From contig JAPZSB010000001.1 of NCBI GenBank assembly GCA_027531565.1, positions 1 to 64,000 of the forward strand: a stretch of DNA of 64,000 nt, read 5' to 3'. This document shows positions 38,549-53,015 of this stretch, piece by piece (position 1 is the first letter of the stretch; each line of letters begins with the position of its first letter). Both the position numbers and the translations under genes were made by a program. The notes beneath the pieces were generated by a model. That model had not been told where the DNA came from, did no database searches, and was given only the letters and a program-made list of their open reading frames with translations. The DNA is from Beijerinckiaceae bacterium (lineage in GTDB: Bacteria; Pseudomonadota; Alphaproteobacteria; Rhizobiales; Beijerinckiaceae).

Positions 38549-39505
38549 ATGGCCTTTCCCGACATCACGCCCGGGCTGAAGGCGCGCATGCCCGACCTGC
38601 GCGGGCGGCTTCTGGCGAACGAGCCGCTGGCGCCCTTCACCTGGCTGCGCGTCGGCGGGCCGGCGCAGGTGCTGTTCACCCCGGCGGATGTGGCGGACCT
38701 TGCCTATTTCCTTGCCCGGCTGCCGCCGGACATTCCGCTGATGCCGCTGGGCCTGGCCTCGAACATGATCATCCGCGACGGCGGGGTGCCGGGCGTGGTG
38801 ATCCGGTTCTCGCCGCGCGGCTTCGGGCAGCTCAAGGTCGAGCCGGGCCATCGCATCCGGGCCGGCGCCTTCGCGACCGACCGTAAAGTGGCGATGGAAG
38901 CGGCCGAGGCCGGGATCGGCGGGCTGGAATTCCTCTATGGCATTCCGGGCTCGATCGGCGGCGCCTTGCGCATGAATGCGGGCACGCGGTCGAATACCAA
39001 CCCCGAGATCGAGGGCGAGACGGCGGAGCGGTTCGTCGAGGCGACGGCCGTGACCCGGGCCGGCGAGATCATCACGCTCGACCGGGCCGCGATGGGCTTC
39101 GTCTATCGTGGCTGCGGCGTGGCGCCGGACACGATCTTCGTCGAGGCGGTGCTGGAAGGGTTCCCGCGCGATCCGGAGGCGATCCGGGCCATCAATGCGC
39201 GGGTGCAGGAGCATCGCGAGCGCGACCAGGAGACAAAGGTGCGGACCGCCGGTTCCACCTTCAAGAACCCGCCCGGGCATTCGGCTTGGCGGCTGGTGCG
39301 GGATGCGGGCGGGCTCGAGCTGCGGTTCGGGCAGGCGGAAATGTCGAAGAAGCATGCGAATTTCCTGATCGCCCATGACGGTGCGACCGCTGCCGATATC
39401 GAGGCGCTCGGCGAGGAGATCCGCCGCCGCGTGAAGGCGGGGCCGGGCATCGATCTCGAATGGGAAGTGAAGCGGGTCGGCATCAGCCTGCCCAACCAGG
39501 CGTGA
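38549..39505 (+). CDS. murB: UDP-N-acetylenolpyruvoylglucosamine reductase
   Basis: MurB reduces UDP-GlcNAc-enolpyruvate to UDP-MurNAc with FAD and NADPH. At 318 residues it is a type II MurB (shorter, Rhizobium/Bacillus-like). Landmarks are [60 protein letters not shown], and [17 protein letters not shown] with the catalytic serine of type II (GST-F). It sits three bases after murC. Confidence 0.97.
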   Translation: MAFPDITPGLKARMPDLRGRLLANEPLAPFTWLRVGGPAQVLFTPADVADLAYFLARLPPDIPLMPLGLASNMIIRDGGVPGVVIRFSPRGFGQLKVEPGHRIRAGAFATDRKVAMEAAEAGIGGLEFLYGIPGSIGGALRMNAGTRSNTNPEIEGETAERFVEATAVTRAGEIITLDRAAMGFVYRGCGVAPDTIFVEAVLEGFPRDPEAIRAINARVQEHRERDQETKVRTAGSTFKNPPGHSAWRLVRDAGGLELRFGQAEMSKKHANFLIAHDGATAADIEALGEEIRRRVKAGPGIDLEWEVKRVGISLPNQA

Positions 39506-39540
39506 CAAATGGCCGCCGGCCGGGCGGCGAGGAGACAGAC

Positions 39541-40467
39541 ATGGCCAAGCATATCGCGGTTCTGATGGGCGGCTGGGCCGCCGAGCGGCCGGTCAGCCTC
39601 AAATCCGGCGCGGCCTGCGCCGAGGCTTTGCGCCAGCGCGGCTATCGCGTCAGCGAGGTCGATGTCGGACGCGATCTCGCGCAGGTGCTGGCGGCGCTGA
39701 AGCCGGACTGCGTGTTCAACGCGCTGCATGGCCCGTTCGGCGAGGATGGCACGGTGCAGGGCCTGCTGGAGATCATGGGCCTGCCCTACACCCATTCCGG
39801 CGTGCTGGCCTCCAGCCTTGCCATGCGGAAGGACCGGGCCAAGACGGTGATGGCCGCAGCAGGCGTGCCGGTCGCGGCGGGGATGACGGTCTCGCGATTC
39901 GAACTCGCGAAGCGCCATGTCATGGAACCGCCCTTCGTGGCCAAGCCGGTGGCCAATGGCTCGTCCTTCGGCGTCTTCATCGTGAAGGAAGGTCGCACCC
40001 ATCCGCTGCAGGAGCTCGGCAGCGCGGATTGGCCGCTGGGCGACGAAATGCTGGTCGAACCCTTCATTCCGGGCCGTGAACTGACCTGCGGCGTCATCGG
40101 ATACCGCGATGGCGCGCAGGCGCTCGACGTGATCGAGATCCAGCCGACGGCCGGCCCCTTCTATGACTTCGATGCAAAGTACGCTGCGGGCGGGTCAATT
40201 CACGTCCTGCCGGCAAATCTTAAACCAAATATTTACCAGCGCGTCCAAGAAATGGCTGTAAGGGCGCATGAGGCGCTCGGCTGTCGTGGTGTCTCGCGTG
40301 CTGACTTCCGGTACGACGACGATACCGACACGCTGGTCTGCCTGGAGGTGAATACCCAACCCGGCATGACGGAGACCTCACTCGTGCCCGAACTCGCGGC
40401 CCATAAGGGCCTCAGCTTCGGCGAGCTCGTGGAATGGATGGTGGAGGATTCCTCGGTCGATCGTTAA
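39541..40467 (+). CDS. ddl: D-alanine--D-alanine ligase
   Basis: Ddl makes D-Ala-D-Ala for MurF. The 308-residue ATP-grasp protein has [51 protein letters not shown], the [11 protein letters not shown] glycine loop, the omega-loop tyrosine in DAKYAAGGS (typical of D-Ala rather than D-lactate specificity) and [16 protein letters not shown]. An internal stretch (about 40165-40300) switches to A/T-ending codons and may hold a promoter. The end overlaps ftsQ by 34 bases. Confidence 0.97.
   Translation: MAKHIAVLMGGWAAERPVSLKSGAACAEALRQRGYRVSEVDVGRDLAQVLAALKPDCVFNALHGPFGEDGTVQGLLEIMGLPYTHSGVLASSLAMRKDRAKTVMAAAGVPVAAGMTVSRFELAKRHVMEPPFVAKPVANGSSFGVFIVKEGRTHPLQELGSADWPLGDEMLVEPFIPGRELTCGVIGYRDGAQALDVIEIQPTAGPFYDFDAKYAAGGSIHVLPANLKPNIYQRVQEMAVRAHEALGCRGVSRADFRYDDDTDTLVCLEVNTQPGMTETSLVPELAAHKGLSFGELVEWMVEDSSVDR
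40220..40236 (+). promoter_or_regulatory. Possible degenerate CtrA box within ddl
   Basis: TTAA at 40220-40223 is followed after seven bases by ATTTAC, which approximates the CtrA consensus TTAA-N7-TTAAC with mismatches in the second half. It lies in an A/T-ending codon patch of ddl, about 200 bases before ftsQ. In Escherichia coli, ftsQAZ promoters lie inside ddlB; in Caulobacter, CtrA controls ftsQA and ftsZ. The match is weak, so this is a suggestion only. Confidence 0.25.
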
Positions 40468-41354
40468 AGGCCCGGTTCGGCGCTTACGCCGAGGCCGTTG
40501 CCCTTTGGCGTGCCGAGCGTGCCGCGAATCGGCGGGCGCAGTCGCGCCTGCGGATCCCGCGCGGCATCGGCTCGAGCGCGGCGATCGCCTTCATTCTCGC
40601 CAGCGCGGGAACCGGCTTCGTCATGGGCGGCCATTATGACCGCATGATCGCCGAGCAGGGCTCTGTCTCCGACATGGTGGCCCGCGCCTTCGGTTTCGGT
40701 GTCCGCCATATCGTCCTGAGCGGCCATGCCGAACTCACGCAGGACGAGGTGATCCATCTCTCCGGGCTGCAGGGCCACCAGTCGCTGCCCTTCCTCGATC
40801 CGAAGGCCATGCAGGACCGCCTGCAATCGGTGCCGCTCATCGCGGAGGCCATGGTCACGAAGCTTTACCCCGACCGGCTGCTGATCACGATCCGCGAGCG
40901 GGTGCCCTTCGCCATCTGGCAGCAGGACGGGCAGGTCCGCGTGATCTCGGAGGATGGCACCGCGATCGAGGATCTCAGCGATCCCCGCTTCCTCCGCCTG
41001 CCGCATGTCGTCGGGCCGGACGCCAATCTCCGTGCGCGGGAATTCGTGGCGCTGCTGGAGCATGTTCCCGAACTGCGCGACCAGATCCGCGCGGGCATCC
41101 TTGTCTCGAAGCGCCGCTGGACCATCAAGCTGCAGAACGGAATCGACGTGCTCCTGCCCGAAATCGACGCGGACAAGGCGCTGAAGACCTTTGCCCTGAT
41201 GGAGAAGCAGCACGGCCTCACGAAGAAGGCCGCGCTGGCGATTGACCTCCGCCTGCCGGACCGGATCGCCCTGCGCCTGACCGAGGAGGCCGCGGCGCAG
41301 TTCGGCGAGACCATCCAGCAGAAGATCAAGAAATGGGGAGGGCGCGCATCATGA
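40434..41354 (+). CDS. ftsQ: Cell division protein FtsQ
   Basis: FtsQ is a bitopic divisome scaffold that binds FtsB/FtsL. The 306-residue protein has a basic cytoplasmic tail (1-45), a membrane helix (about 46-64, [20 protein letters not shown]), a POTRA domain ([25 protein letters not shown]) and a beta domain ([18 protein letters not shown]). Its start lies inside ddl by 34 bases and its stop overlaps ftsA (ATGA), so ddl-ftsQ-ftsA are coupled. Confidence 0.95.
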   Translation: MDGGGFLGRSLKARFGAYAEAVALWRAERAANRRAQSRLRIPRGIGSSAAIAFILASAGTGFVMGGHYDRMIAEQGSVSDMVARAFGFGVRHIVLSGHAELTQDEVIHLSGLQGHQSLPFLDPKAMQDRLQSVPLIAEAMVTKLYPDRLLITIRERVPFAIWQQDGQVRVISEDGTAIEDLSDPRFLRLPHVVGPDANLRAREFVALLEHVPELRDQIRAGILVSKRRWTIKLQNGIDVLLPEIDADKALKTFALMEKQHGLTKKAALAIDLRLPDRIALRLTEEAAAQFGETIQQKIKKWGGRAS

Positions 41355-42676
41355 TGCGGGGTTCCTCCACCATGATTCCGCGCATCCGGCCGGTGCCGCC
41401 GAACAAGTCGGCCATCCTCTCGGCGCTGGATGTCGGGACGTCCAAGGTTGTCTGCCTCATCGCGCGGCTCGATCCGATCGAGGGCTCGGATGTGCTGTCG
41501 GGCCGGACGCATCGCATGCGGATCCTCGGTATCGGCCACCAGCGCTCGCGCGGGATCAAGGGCGGCACGGTGATCGATCTCGGCGAGGCCGAGAAGGCGA
41601 TCCGGCTGGCGGTCGACTCGGCCGAGCGCATGGCGGGCGTGCAGGTCACCAGCGCGCTCGTCAACATTTCCGGCGGCCGGATCAGCTCCCAGCATTTCGC
41701 CGGCCGCGTCACGCTCAACCGGCGCAATGTCGAGCAGGGCGATATCACGCGCGTCATCGAGGTGGCCTCCAGCCATGCGCAGGATGCCGGCCGTTCCATC
41801 CTGCATGCCCTGCCGGTCGGCTATTCGCTGGATGGCGGCAGCGGCATCCAGGAGCCGAAAGGCATGGTGGGCGAGGCGCTCGGCGTCGATCTCCACATCG
41901 CTTCCTGCGATCCGCTCGCCGCCCATAACCTGATGCTGGCGGTCGAGCGCGGCCATCTCGCCGTCGAGGCCCTCGTGGCCACGCCCTATGCCTCGGCCCT
42001 CTCGACGCTCTGCGATGACGAGGCCGAACTCGGTGCCGTGGTCGTGGATATCGGCGGGGGCACGACGACCATCGCCGTGTTTCATCAGGGCCACCTGATG
42101 CATTGCGATGCGATCGCGCTCGGCGGGAACTACATCACGCTCGATATCGCGCGCGGGCTCTCCATGCGCCTCGAGGACGCGGAGAAGATCAAGAACCGCT
42201 ACGCCTCCTGCATCGAGACCGAGGCGGACAGCCGCGACATCCTCTCGATCCGGCAGGTCGGCGAGGATGACCGCGACCATACCCATTCCCTGCCGCTCGG
42301 CCAGCTCACCCGCGTGGTGAAGCCGCGGGCGGAAGAGATCATCGAATTCGTCCGCGAGCGGCTGGAGAAGAACGGCTACCGCATCGCCAAGGGCCAGCAT
42401 GTGCTGCTGACCGGCGGCACGGCGCAGCTCGGCGGCCTGCCGGATCTCGCCAAGCGGGTTTTCGGCACGCCGGTGCGTCTCGCGCGGCCGATCGGAGTCC
42501 AGGGCCTGCCGGAAGCGGCAAAGAGCCCGGCTTTCGCCAGCGCGGTCGGGCTGCTCGTCTACCCGCAGGTGGCGGGCAAGGAATATTTCGAAGCGGGGCG
42601 GCGCAGCGCCCTGCCGATGACCGGAACGGGCGGCTACATCGCCCGCGTCGGGCAGTGGCTGAGAGACAGTTTCTAA
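41351..42676 (+). CDS. ftsA: Cell division protein FtsA
   Basis: FtsA is an actin-like ATPase that tethers FtsZ to the membrane and recruits late divisome proteins. The 441-residue protein has the actin core: LDVGTSKVVCLIARL (phosphate 1), VVVDIGGGTTTIAVF (phosphate 2) and VLLTGGTAQLGGLPDL (adenosine motif), with an SHS2 domain between. The C-terminal amphipathic end (IARVGQWLRDSF) is the membrane-targeting sequence. ftsZ starts 100 bases downstream, leaving room for a separate promoter. Confidence 0.96.
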   Translation: MMRGSSTMIPRIRPVPPNKSAILSALDVGTSKVVCLIARLDPIEGSDVLSGRTHRMRILGIGHQRSRGIKGGTVIDLGEAEKAIRLAVDSAERMAGVQVTSALVNISGGRISSQHFAGRVTLNRRNVEQGDITRVIEVASSHAQDAGRSILHALPVGYSLDGGSGIQEPKGMVGEALGVDLHIASCDPLAAHNLMLAVERGHLAVEALVATPYASALSTLCDDEAELGAVVVDIGGGTTTIAVFHQGHLMHCDAIALGGNYITLDIARGLSMRLEDAEKIKNRYASCIETEADSRDILSIRQVGEDDRDHTHSLPLGQLTRVVKPRAEEIIEFVRERLEKNGYRIAKGQHVLLTGGTAQLGGLPDLAKRVFGTPVRLARPIGVQGLPEAAKSPAFASAVGLLVYPQVAGKEYFEAGRRSALPMTGTGGYIARVGQWLRDSF

Positions 42677-42776
42677 CCGTCCGGCCGGGTTCGCGTGGCG
42701 GCGCGACCCCCGGCAGGACATGTGACACGCAATCGCTCCAACCCGGCGGGCGGGCCGGATCCAGAAGAGGCAAACC

Positions 42777-44540
42777 ATGACCATTACCATCAAGGCGCCG
42801 GATATCCGGGAACTGAAGCCGAGGATCACCGTCTTCGGCGTGGGCGGGGCCGGCGGCAACGCGGTCAACAACATGATCCGTTGCGGCCTGGTCGGCGTCG
42901 ATTTCGTGGTGGCCAACACGGATGCGCAGGCCCTCCTGCTCTCCAATGCCGAGCGCCGGATCCAGATGGGCATCCAGGTGACGGAAGGCCTCGGGGCTGG
43001 CTCGCAGCCGGAAGTCGGCCGTTCGGCCGCCGAGGAGGTGATCGACGAGATCCGTGACCAGCTGGCCCATGTCCACATGGCCTTCATCACGGCCGGGATG
43101 GGCGGCGGTACCGGCACCGGCGCGGCGCCGGTCATCGCCCGGGTCGCCCGCGAGATGGGCATCCTGACCGTCGGCGTGGTGACGAAGCCGTTCCATTTCG
43201 AGGGCCAGCGCCGCATGCGCGTCGCCGAGGCCGGGATCTCCGAGCTCCAGAAGGCCGTCGACACGCTGATCGTCATCCCGAACCAGAACCTGTTCCGGAT
43301 CGCCAACGAGAAGACCACCTTTGCCGAGGCCTTCGCCATGGCGGACCAGGTGCTGCTCTCGGGTGTCGCCTCGGTGACCGACCTCATCGTCAAGCCGGGC
43401 CTGATCAATCTCGATTTCGCCGATGTCCGCGCCGTGATGCGCGACATGGGCAAGGCGATGATGGGCACGGGCGAGGCCTCGGGCGAGAGCCGCGCGATCA
43501 TGGCCGCCGAGGCCGCCATCGCGAATCCGCTGCTCGATGAAACCTCGATGAAGGGCGCCCGCGGCCTGCTGATCTCGATCACCGGCGGCCCGGACATGAA
43601 GATCTACGAGGTTGACGAAGCCGCGAACCGCATCCGCGAGGAAGTGGATGTCGATGCCAATGTCATCTTCGGCGCCACGCAGGACGAGAGCCTCGACGGC
43701 ATCATCCGCGTCTCCGTCGTCGCGACCGGTCTCGATCCGGCGGTGAGCCGCGAGGAAAGCCATGAGCCGGCGGGCACGATCGACCAGCGCCTCGCGGCGA
43801 TGGCGGATCGCCTGCGCGCCCAGATGGCGCAGCGGGTCCAGGCCAGCGCCGCGCAGATGCCGGCCACGCCGGCCCCGATTCCGGTCCAGCAGCCGGTCGC
43901 GCCCGCGCCGGTTGCTGCCGCCCCCGCGCCGATGCCCGCTCCTGCCGCGCCGATCCTGCCGCCGCAGCCCGAGCCGGTTGCCGAAATGCCGGGTCTGCTG
44001 GTCGAGGCCACCGCGCCGCGCCCGGCTGCCTTCTTCGCCCAGCCGGTGGTGGAAGAGCCCCGCGCCCCGGTCGAGGAGCCGCGCGCGGCCCAGCCTTTCA
44101 TCCCGCCCGCGCCGGACCGTCTGCCGCCGCGCCAGCCGCGCATGCCGTCGATCGACGAGCTGCCGCGCCCGGCCCAGGCTGTCCTGCAGGCCAACCGACA
44201 GGATGCCGTCGCCGCCCCGCCGGCGCCGGAGCAGAAGCGCATGACGCTGATGCAGCGCCTCGCCGCTGTCGGCCTCGGCGGTCGCCGCGAGGAAGAGGTC
44301 CCGGTCGCGCCGCGTGCGGTCGAGCCCTCGATCGCGCCGGACATGCCGGCCCAGCCGAGCGCCACGCACGAGATGTATGCCCGCCGCCCGGCCGCGCCGG
44401 CGCCGCAGCCGCCGGCCTACCGCCCGGCGCAGGGGCAACTTGATGCGCAGGGGCGCATGGCGCCGGCTCCGGCCCAGGCCCGGGCCTTCGAGGATGACCA
44501 GCTCGAAATCCCCGCTTTCCTGCGTCGGCAGGCCAAGTGA
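42777..44540 (+). CDS. ftsZ: Cell division protein FtsZ
   Basis: FtsZ is the tubulin-like GTPase that forms the division ring. The 587-residue protein has the GTP-binding domain with [13 protein letters not shown] and GGGTGTG (109-115), the T7 synergy loop ([13 protein letters not shown]), then a Pro/Ala-rich linker of about 250 residues from about residue 325 and a conserved C-terminal peptide ([15 protein letters not shown]) that binds FtsA. The long linker is characteristic of Alphaproteobacteria. Confidence 0.98.
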   Translation: MTITIKAPDIRELKPRITVFGVGGAGGNAVNNMIRCGLVGVDFVVANTDAQALLLSNAERRIQMGIQVTEGLGAGSQPEVGRSAAEEVIDEIRDQLAHVHMAFITAGMGGGTGTGAAPVIARVAREMGILTVGVVTKPFHFEGQRRMRVAEAGISELQKAVDTLIVIPNQNLFRIANEKTTFAEAFAMADQVLLSGVASVTDLIVKPGLINLDFADVRAVMRDMGKAMMGTGEASGESRAIMAAEAAIANPLLDETSMKGARGLLISITGGPDMKIYEVDEAANRIREEVDVDANVIFGATQDESLDGIIRVSVVATGLDPAVSREESHEPAGTIDQRLAAMADRLRAQMAQRVQASAAQMPATPAPIPVQQPVAPAPVAAAPAPMPAPAAPILPPQPEPVAEMPGLLVEATAPRPAAFFAQPVVEEPRAPVEEPRAAQPFIPPAPDRLPPRQPRMPSIDELPRPAQAVLQANRQDAVAAPPAPEQKRMTLMQRLAAVGLGGRREEEVPVAPRAVEPSIAPDMPAQPSATHEMYARRPAAPAPQPPAYRPAQGQLDAQGRMAPAPAQARAFEDDQLEIPAFLRRQAK

Positions 44541-44831
44541 GGCGGCCCTAACCGACAGACTTGTCAACAAAGTCTTACGAAAGCCGGTCCGCCCGATGAT
44601 GGCGGATCGGAGGCGAAAAAATGGAACTCCCCCTGTAAATCATTGATCTTAAACGCGTAACGGGTTCGCTAGCCTAATTCCAGTGTGGCGTAGGCGTGTT
44701 ACAGAGCGTAAGAAACAGTGATTTTGCTTTCGCCACCCCGCGCGGTAATCCCGTTCCTGTAACGGGTGAGATTCCGGCTTCGGCCGGGCGCGTGTGGCAC
44801 CGGAGCAAACTCCGGGCATAGGGGATACGAC

Positions 44832-45764
44832 GTGAAACAAACCACTCTGGCCGACCAGGTCGTCATCGAAGGCATCGGTGTTCATCAGGGTCGTCCTGCC
44901 CGCGTCGTGCTTCATCCGGCGGAAGCCGGGTCCGGCATCACGTTCCTCCGCACCCAGCTGGCCAATGGTCGCGAGCGCCTGATCGAAGCGCGCTCCCATG
45001 CGGTCCGCGATACCCAGCTCTGCACCGTCATCGGGGACGATACCGGCGCCACCGTGGCGACGATCGAACATCTGATGGCGGCCCTTGCCGGGCTCGGCAT
45101 CGACAATGTCCTCGTCGAGGTCGATGGCCCGGAAATGCCGATCCTCGACGGCTCCTCCCGCCTCTTCGTCGAAGCGATCGACCAGGTCGGCCTCCGGACG
45201 CTCGCCGCGCCGCGCAAGATGGTGAAGGTTCTCAAGCCGGTCCGTGTCGAGCATGGCCAGTCGGTGGTCGAGCTTCTCCCGCGCGCCGAGGGCTTCCGTC
45301 TCGATGTCGAGATTGCCTTTGACAGCAAGGTGATCGGCCGCCAGGCCTTCGGGATCGACCTTGATCCCACCGCCTTCCGCCGCGATATCGCCGCCGCCCG
45401 CACCTTCGGTTTCATGCGCGATGTCGAGCGTCTCTGGAAAGCCGGCCTTGCGCTCGGCGCCTCGCTCGAGAACACGATCGCCGTCGGCGAGGATGCGGTT
45501 GTCAATCCGGAAGGCCTGCGTTTCCCGAACGAGTTCGTCCGCCACAAGCTGCTCGATGCGATCGGTGATCTCTCGCTGGCCGGCTATTCGATCCAGGGCC
45601 ATTACAAAGCCTTCTGCCCGGGCCACAAGCTCAATGCGATGATTCTCGATGCGCTGTTTGCGGATCGCTCGGCCTATGCGCTGGTCGAATCGCAGCGCCG
45701 CCCGGTCCGCTCTGCCGGCGAATTGCTCCAGCCGGTCGCGGCTTTCGCGCCGGACGTCAACTGA
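44832..45764 (+). CDS. lpxC: UDP-3-O-acyl-N-acetylglucosamine deacetylase
   Basis: LpxC is the zinc enzyme of the committed step of lipid A synthesis. The 310-residue protein starts at a GTG (MKQTTLADQVVIEGIGVHQG). Landmarks include TVATIEHLMAALAGLGIDN (zinc His), the MPILDGSS segment, and HKLLDAIGDLSLAGYSIQGHYKAFCPGHKLN, containing the remaining zinc ligands and catalytic His. The preceding 290 bases hold no gene and probably carry its own promoter, which I could not place. Confidence 0.96.
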   Translation: MKQTTLADQVVIEGIGVHQGRPARVVLHPAEAGSGITFLRTQLANGRERLIEARSHAVRDTQLCTVIGDDTGATVATIEHLMAALAGLGIDNVLVEVDGPEMPILDGSSRLFVEAIDQVGLRTLAAPRKMVKVLKPVRVEHGQSVVELLPRAEGFRLDVEIAFDSKVIGRQAFGIDLDPTAFRRDIAAARTFGFMRDVERLWKAGLALGASLENTIAVGEDAVVNPEGLRFPNEFVRHKLLDAIGDLSLAGYSIQGHYKAFCPGHKLNAMILDALFADRSAYALVESQRRPVRSAGELLQPVAAFAPDVN

Positions 45765-45948
45765 CCGCCCCGGACATTCGGCCGATCCGCCTTGTGTGCG
45801 ATCTGCCTTATTCTTGCCGCGACATTGGGTGACGAGAATTTACGATGTTCGTCGCCATGCCCTTGCGCTCGGGGACGGATTTCTTCAAAAGAACCGGTGG
45901 TGTGGGCGCCGTGCGCGTTTGGCACGGCGGTTGGAGCGTGAGGCTTTC

Positions 45949-46842
45949 ATGATGGCGTCTTCGCAGGCGAATTCCGGGCGACTGGCTGGTCGGCTCACGC
46001 GTTTGCTGGCCGGCGCGCTCATCGCGCTGTCCGTCGGGGCCTGCGAGACGATCTCGTCGCTCAATCCGTTCGAGGACAAGGGTCCGAAGAGCGATATCGG
46101 CAAGGACGAGCCCGCCGAAGTGCTGTTCAACGATGGCCTCGCCCGGCTCGAAGCGCGCGATTACGGCGGCGCCAGCAAGAAATTCGTCGAGCTCGACAAG
46201 CAATATCCGTATTCGCAATGGTCACGCCGGGCGCTCCTGCTCTCGACCTTCGCCTCCTTCGAGGGCGGCGATTATGCGGATGCAATCAATCATGGCCGGC
46301 GCTATGTGCAGCTCTATCCGGCCAGCCCGGATACACCTTATGCGCAGTTCCTCGTGGGCATGAGCTATTTCAACCAGATCACGGATATCAGCCGTGACCA
46401 GGACCGGGCCGAGAAGACCATCCAGACCATGGATGACCTTGTCCGCAAATGGCCGAGTTCGGAATATGCCCGCGAGGCGAAGGACAAGATCCGCGTCGCG
46501 CAGGACCAGCTCGCCGGCAAGGAAATGGATGTCGGCCGCTACTACATGCAGCGCCGCAACTGGACGGGGGCGATCAACCGCTATCGCGAGGTGATCGTGA
46601 AGTACCAGACGACCCGCCATGTCGAGGAAGCCCTTTCGCGCCTCGTCGAGGCCTATATGGGGCTGGGGATTGTCAACGAGGCGCAGACCGCGGCCGCGGT
46701 GCTCGGGCACAATTTCCCGGACAGCCAGTGGTACAAGGATGCGTTCGCCCTGCTCGAGAGCGGCGGCCTGAAGCCGCGCGAGGATACCGGTTCGTGGATC
46801 AGCCGCACCTTCCGCGGCTTCTCGCGCACCGTCGGCCTCTGA
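45949..46842 (+). CDS. bamD: Outer membrane protein assembly factor BamD
   Basis: BamD (ComL) is an essential lipoprotein of the BAM complex that inserts outer-membrane beta-barrels. The 297-residue protein has a lipoprotein signal with lipobox VGAC (Cys at residue 32) followed by tetratricopeptide-like repeats (AEVLFNDGLARLEARDYGGASKKFVELDKQYPYSQ-type at residues 55-90). A GAGG precedes the ATG at 45949; an ATG three bases later is an alternative. recN follows after 16 bases. Confidence 0.95.
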   Translation: MMASSQANSGRLAGRLTRLLAGALIALSVGACETISSLNPFEDKGPKSDIGKDEPAEVLFNDGLARLEARDYGGASKKFVELDKQYPYSQWSRRALLLSTFASFEGGDYADAINHGRRYVQLYPASPDTPYAQFLVGMSYFNQITDISRDQDRAEKTIQTMDDLVRKWPSSEYAREAKDKIRVAQDQLAGKEMDVGRYYMQRRNWTGAINRYREVIVKYQTTRHVEEALSRLVEAYMGLGIVNEAQTAAAVLGHNFPDSQWYKDAFALLESGGLKPREDTGSWISRTFRGFSRTVGL

Positions 46843-46858
46843 TCCCGGCGCCGGGTCC

Positions 46859-50643
<3,785 letters not shown>

Positions 50644-50667
50644 GGGGCAAGGCTGCCGGGATAAGGG

Positions 50668-51816
50668 CTACAGCCCGAACCGCGACAGGCTGAACATCGA
50701 GAGATCGAAGCCCGGCTCCCGCCCGGTGGCGAGATCGGCCAGCACCTCGCCGAAGACGCTGCCGAACTTGAACCCATGGCCCGAGCAGGGCGAGGCGACG
50801 ATGACCTGCGGCGCATCGGGCAGACGGTCGAGGATGAAATGCTCGTCCGGGGTCACGGTATAGTGGCAGGCGGTGAGGCGCAGGCAGGCGCCGTTTGCCT
50901 CCGGGAAGGCGAAGGCCAGCCCCTTGCGCAGCAGCGCCTCGTCTTCCGCATGGACCTCGCGGTCCATGGTTTCGGCCGGGCCCTGCTGGTTGAGATGGCG
51001 GTGACAGCCGATCTTGAAGCCCGGCGCGCCCCAGATCGGGAACTGGTAGAAATGGCCGGCTTCGGACCAGAGGATCGAGGTCGGAAAGGCACCGGGCTGG
51101 AAGGCGGCCGGGTTTTCCGGCCGGAACCAGCCGAGAACCTGCCGTTCGGGCACGGCCAGAGCGGCGAGGGCGGGCAGATGGGTGCCGATCCAGCCGCCGG
51201 TGGCGAGGATCAGGCTGTCGGCCTCCCAGGTGCCGCCGGCGGTCCGGACGCGGACGCCGCCGCCGGGGAGGGGGTCGAAGCCAAGCATCGGCTCGCGGGC
51301 GCGGATCTCGGCGCCATCGGCCAGAGCCAGCATCTGCAGGCCCGCCAGAGCCCGGTCCGAGGCGACGAAGCCGCCGTCGGGCTGGAAGATGCCGGCATAG
51401 TTGTGCGGGATCCGGAAGGCCGGGAAGCGCCGCATGATCTCGCGTGCGTCGAGTTCCTCGAAAGGCAGGTTGTTGACGAGGCAGGATTCCCGCGATTGCC
51501 GCGTGAGGAAATGGGCATCGGGTGCAAGATCGAGTGTGCCGGTGACATGGAGGATGCGCTCGCCCAGCCTTTCGCCGAGCGCCTGCCAGAGCCGGGCCGC
51601 GCGCTGCACCATCGGCACATAGGCGGCGCCCTCGAAATAGGCGATCCGGATGATGCGGTTGACGCCATGGCTGGAGCCCATGGCATGGCCGAGATCGAAG
51701 CGCTCGATGCCCAGCACCTTCTTGCCCCGCGCGGCCAGCGTGGCGAGGGCCGCCGAGCCCATGATGCCGAGACCGACGACGATCACATCATGGCGCATGC
51801 CCGGACGTGAAGTCAC
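50668..51816 (-). CDS. SolA/MSOX-type FAD amine oxidase (N-methyl-amino-acid oxidase)
   Basis: This 382-residue flavoprotein of the monomeric sarcosine oxidase/N-methyltryptophan oxidase family has the FAD loop VIVVGLGIMGSAALATLAARG and the C-terminal segment SPCSGHGFKF, whose cysteine is the covalent FAD attachment site in the family. It would oxidise a secondary N-methyl amine to an imine, yielding hydrogen peroxide; substrate not predictable. The GTG start (51816) has AAGGAGG seven bases upstream and overlaps the stop of the transporter gene. A Met six codons inside is an alternative. Confidence 0.88.
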   Translation of the reverse strand: MTSRPGMRHDVIVVGLGIMGSAALATLAARGKKVLGIERFDLGHAMGSSHGVNRIIRIAYFEGAAYVPMVQRAARLWQALGERLGERILHVTGTLDLAPDAHFLTRQSRESCLVNNLPFEELDAREIMRRFPAFRIPHNYAGIFQPDGGFVASDRALAGLQMLALADGAEIRAREPMLGFDPLPGGGVRVRTAGGTWEADSLILATGGWIGTHLPALAALAVPERQVLGWFRPENPAAFQPGAFPTSILWSEAGHFYQFPIWGAPGFKIGCHRHLNQQGPAETMDREVHAEDEALLRKGLAFAFPEANGACLRLTACHYTVTPDEHFILDRLPDAPQVIVASPCSGHGFKFGSVFGEVLADLATGREPGFDLSMFSLSRFGL

Positions 51817-53015
51817 GAACTGGCCTCCTTCTGCCGCAGGTCAGGATGGCGGCTCGCCCAGCCGGAGAGATAAGCGAGGATTGCACAGGCCAGCATCATC
51901 AGCGCCAGTGGCAGCGCCGAGTTCTGGCCGAGCTTGGCTGCAACGAAGCTGACGACCGCGCCGACGCCGACCTGCCCGAAGCCCATCAGGCCCGAACCGG
52001 CACCGGCCGCTTTCGGATCCACGCTCAAACCTCCGGCAATCGCATTGGGCAGGACCATGCCGTTGCCGAAGGAGATCATCATCGCCGGCAGGAAGAGCAC
52101 GAGGGGGTTGAGGATGCCGAGCATGGCCGGGATGAGGAGGCCGATCGTGCCGGCCAGCCCGGCGACGTTGCCCCACGCGATCAGGCGGTCGATGCCCAGC
52201 TGCTGCGAGAGGCGACCGGAAATGAAGTTGCCGGCCATGTAGCCGACGGAGATCGTCATGAACCAGTAGCCATAGGCCGTCTTCGAATAGCCGAGCACGT
52301 CGATCATCAGGTAGGGCGCGGTGCCGATGAAGGCGAAGAACAGCGCGGAACAGAAGGCGCTGGCACCCCAGAACGCCATGTACTGGCCGTTGAGCAGGAG
52401 CTGGACGGTCCGCTGCGCAACTTCGCCCGACGTCGCCGCCACCAGCGAAGCCGGGCGTGTCTCGGTCAGCTTGGCCGAGGCGAGGGCGAGGCTGAGCACG
52501 CCGAGGATTGCGCAATAGGCCATGATCGCGCGCCAGCCATAGGCCACATCGATCTTGGCGCCGATCAGCGGCGCGACCATCGGCGCGATCATCATCGCCA
52601 TGGTGACATAGCCGATCATGCTTGCCGCGGTGCTGCGGTCATAGAGGTCGCGGATGATGGTCCGGCCGAGGGTGAGGCCGGCGGTTGCGCCGAAACTCTG
52701 GATCGTCCGGGCGACCACCAGCACCTCGACATTCGGGGCGATGGCGGCGACACAGCTGGCCGCGACATAGGTGCCGAGTGCGACGAGAAGGACCGGCCGG
52801 CGGCCGAACCGGTCCGCGAAGGGACCGAGCAGGAGCTGGCTGAGCGCCATGCCGAAAAGGTAGCTCGACAGGGTCAGCTGGGCCATGTCCTTCGACGTGC
52901 CGAGGGCATCCGCCAGCCCGGGAATCGACGGCGACATGATGTTGAGCGTGAGCGGCCCGAGCATCGACAGGACCACAAGCAGGATCAGGAACGAACGGGA
53001 ACCGGCTTCCATCAT
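51813..53015 (-). CDS. Bcr/CflA-family MFS drug transporter
   Basis: This 400-residue protein has twelve membrane helices and the Bcr/CflA pattern: LTLNIMSPSIPGLADALG after helix 1, LLLGPFADRFGRRPVLL (MFS loop 2-3 signature) and RTIIRDLYDRSTAA (motif in the next helix). Family members export bicyclomycin, chloramphenicol or dipeptides and other amino-acid products. It is translationally coupled to aminopeptidase P upstream and the amine oxidase downstream, which could mean an amino-acid-derived substrate. Confidence 0.9.
   Translation of the reverse strand: MMEAGSRSFLILLVVLSMLGPLTLNIMSPSIPGLADALGTSKDMAQLTLSSYLFGMALSQLLLGPFADRFGRRPVLLVALGTYVAASCVAAIAPNVEVLVVARTIQSFGATAGLTLGRTIIRDLYDRSTAASMIGYVTMAMMIAPMVAPLIGAKIDVAYGWRAIMAYCAILGVLSLALASAKLTETRPASLVAATSGEVAQRTVQLLLNGQYMAFWGASAFCSALFFAFIGTAPYLMIDVLGYSKTAYGYWFMTISVGYMAGNFISGRLSQQLGIDRLIAWGNVAGLAGTIGLLIPAMLGILNPLVLFLPAMMISFGNGMVLPNAIAGGLSVDPKAAGAGSGLMGFGQVGVGAVVSFVAAKLGQNSALPLALMMLACAILAYLSGWASRHPDLRQKEASS

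Noticed and set aside
44541-44831. GGTCCGCC/GGCGGATC hairpin after ftsZ as a terminator
   Set aside because: It is followed by GGAGGCGAAAAAA rather than a T-tract on the plus strand, so it does not fit a rho-independent terminator for ftsZ.
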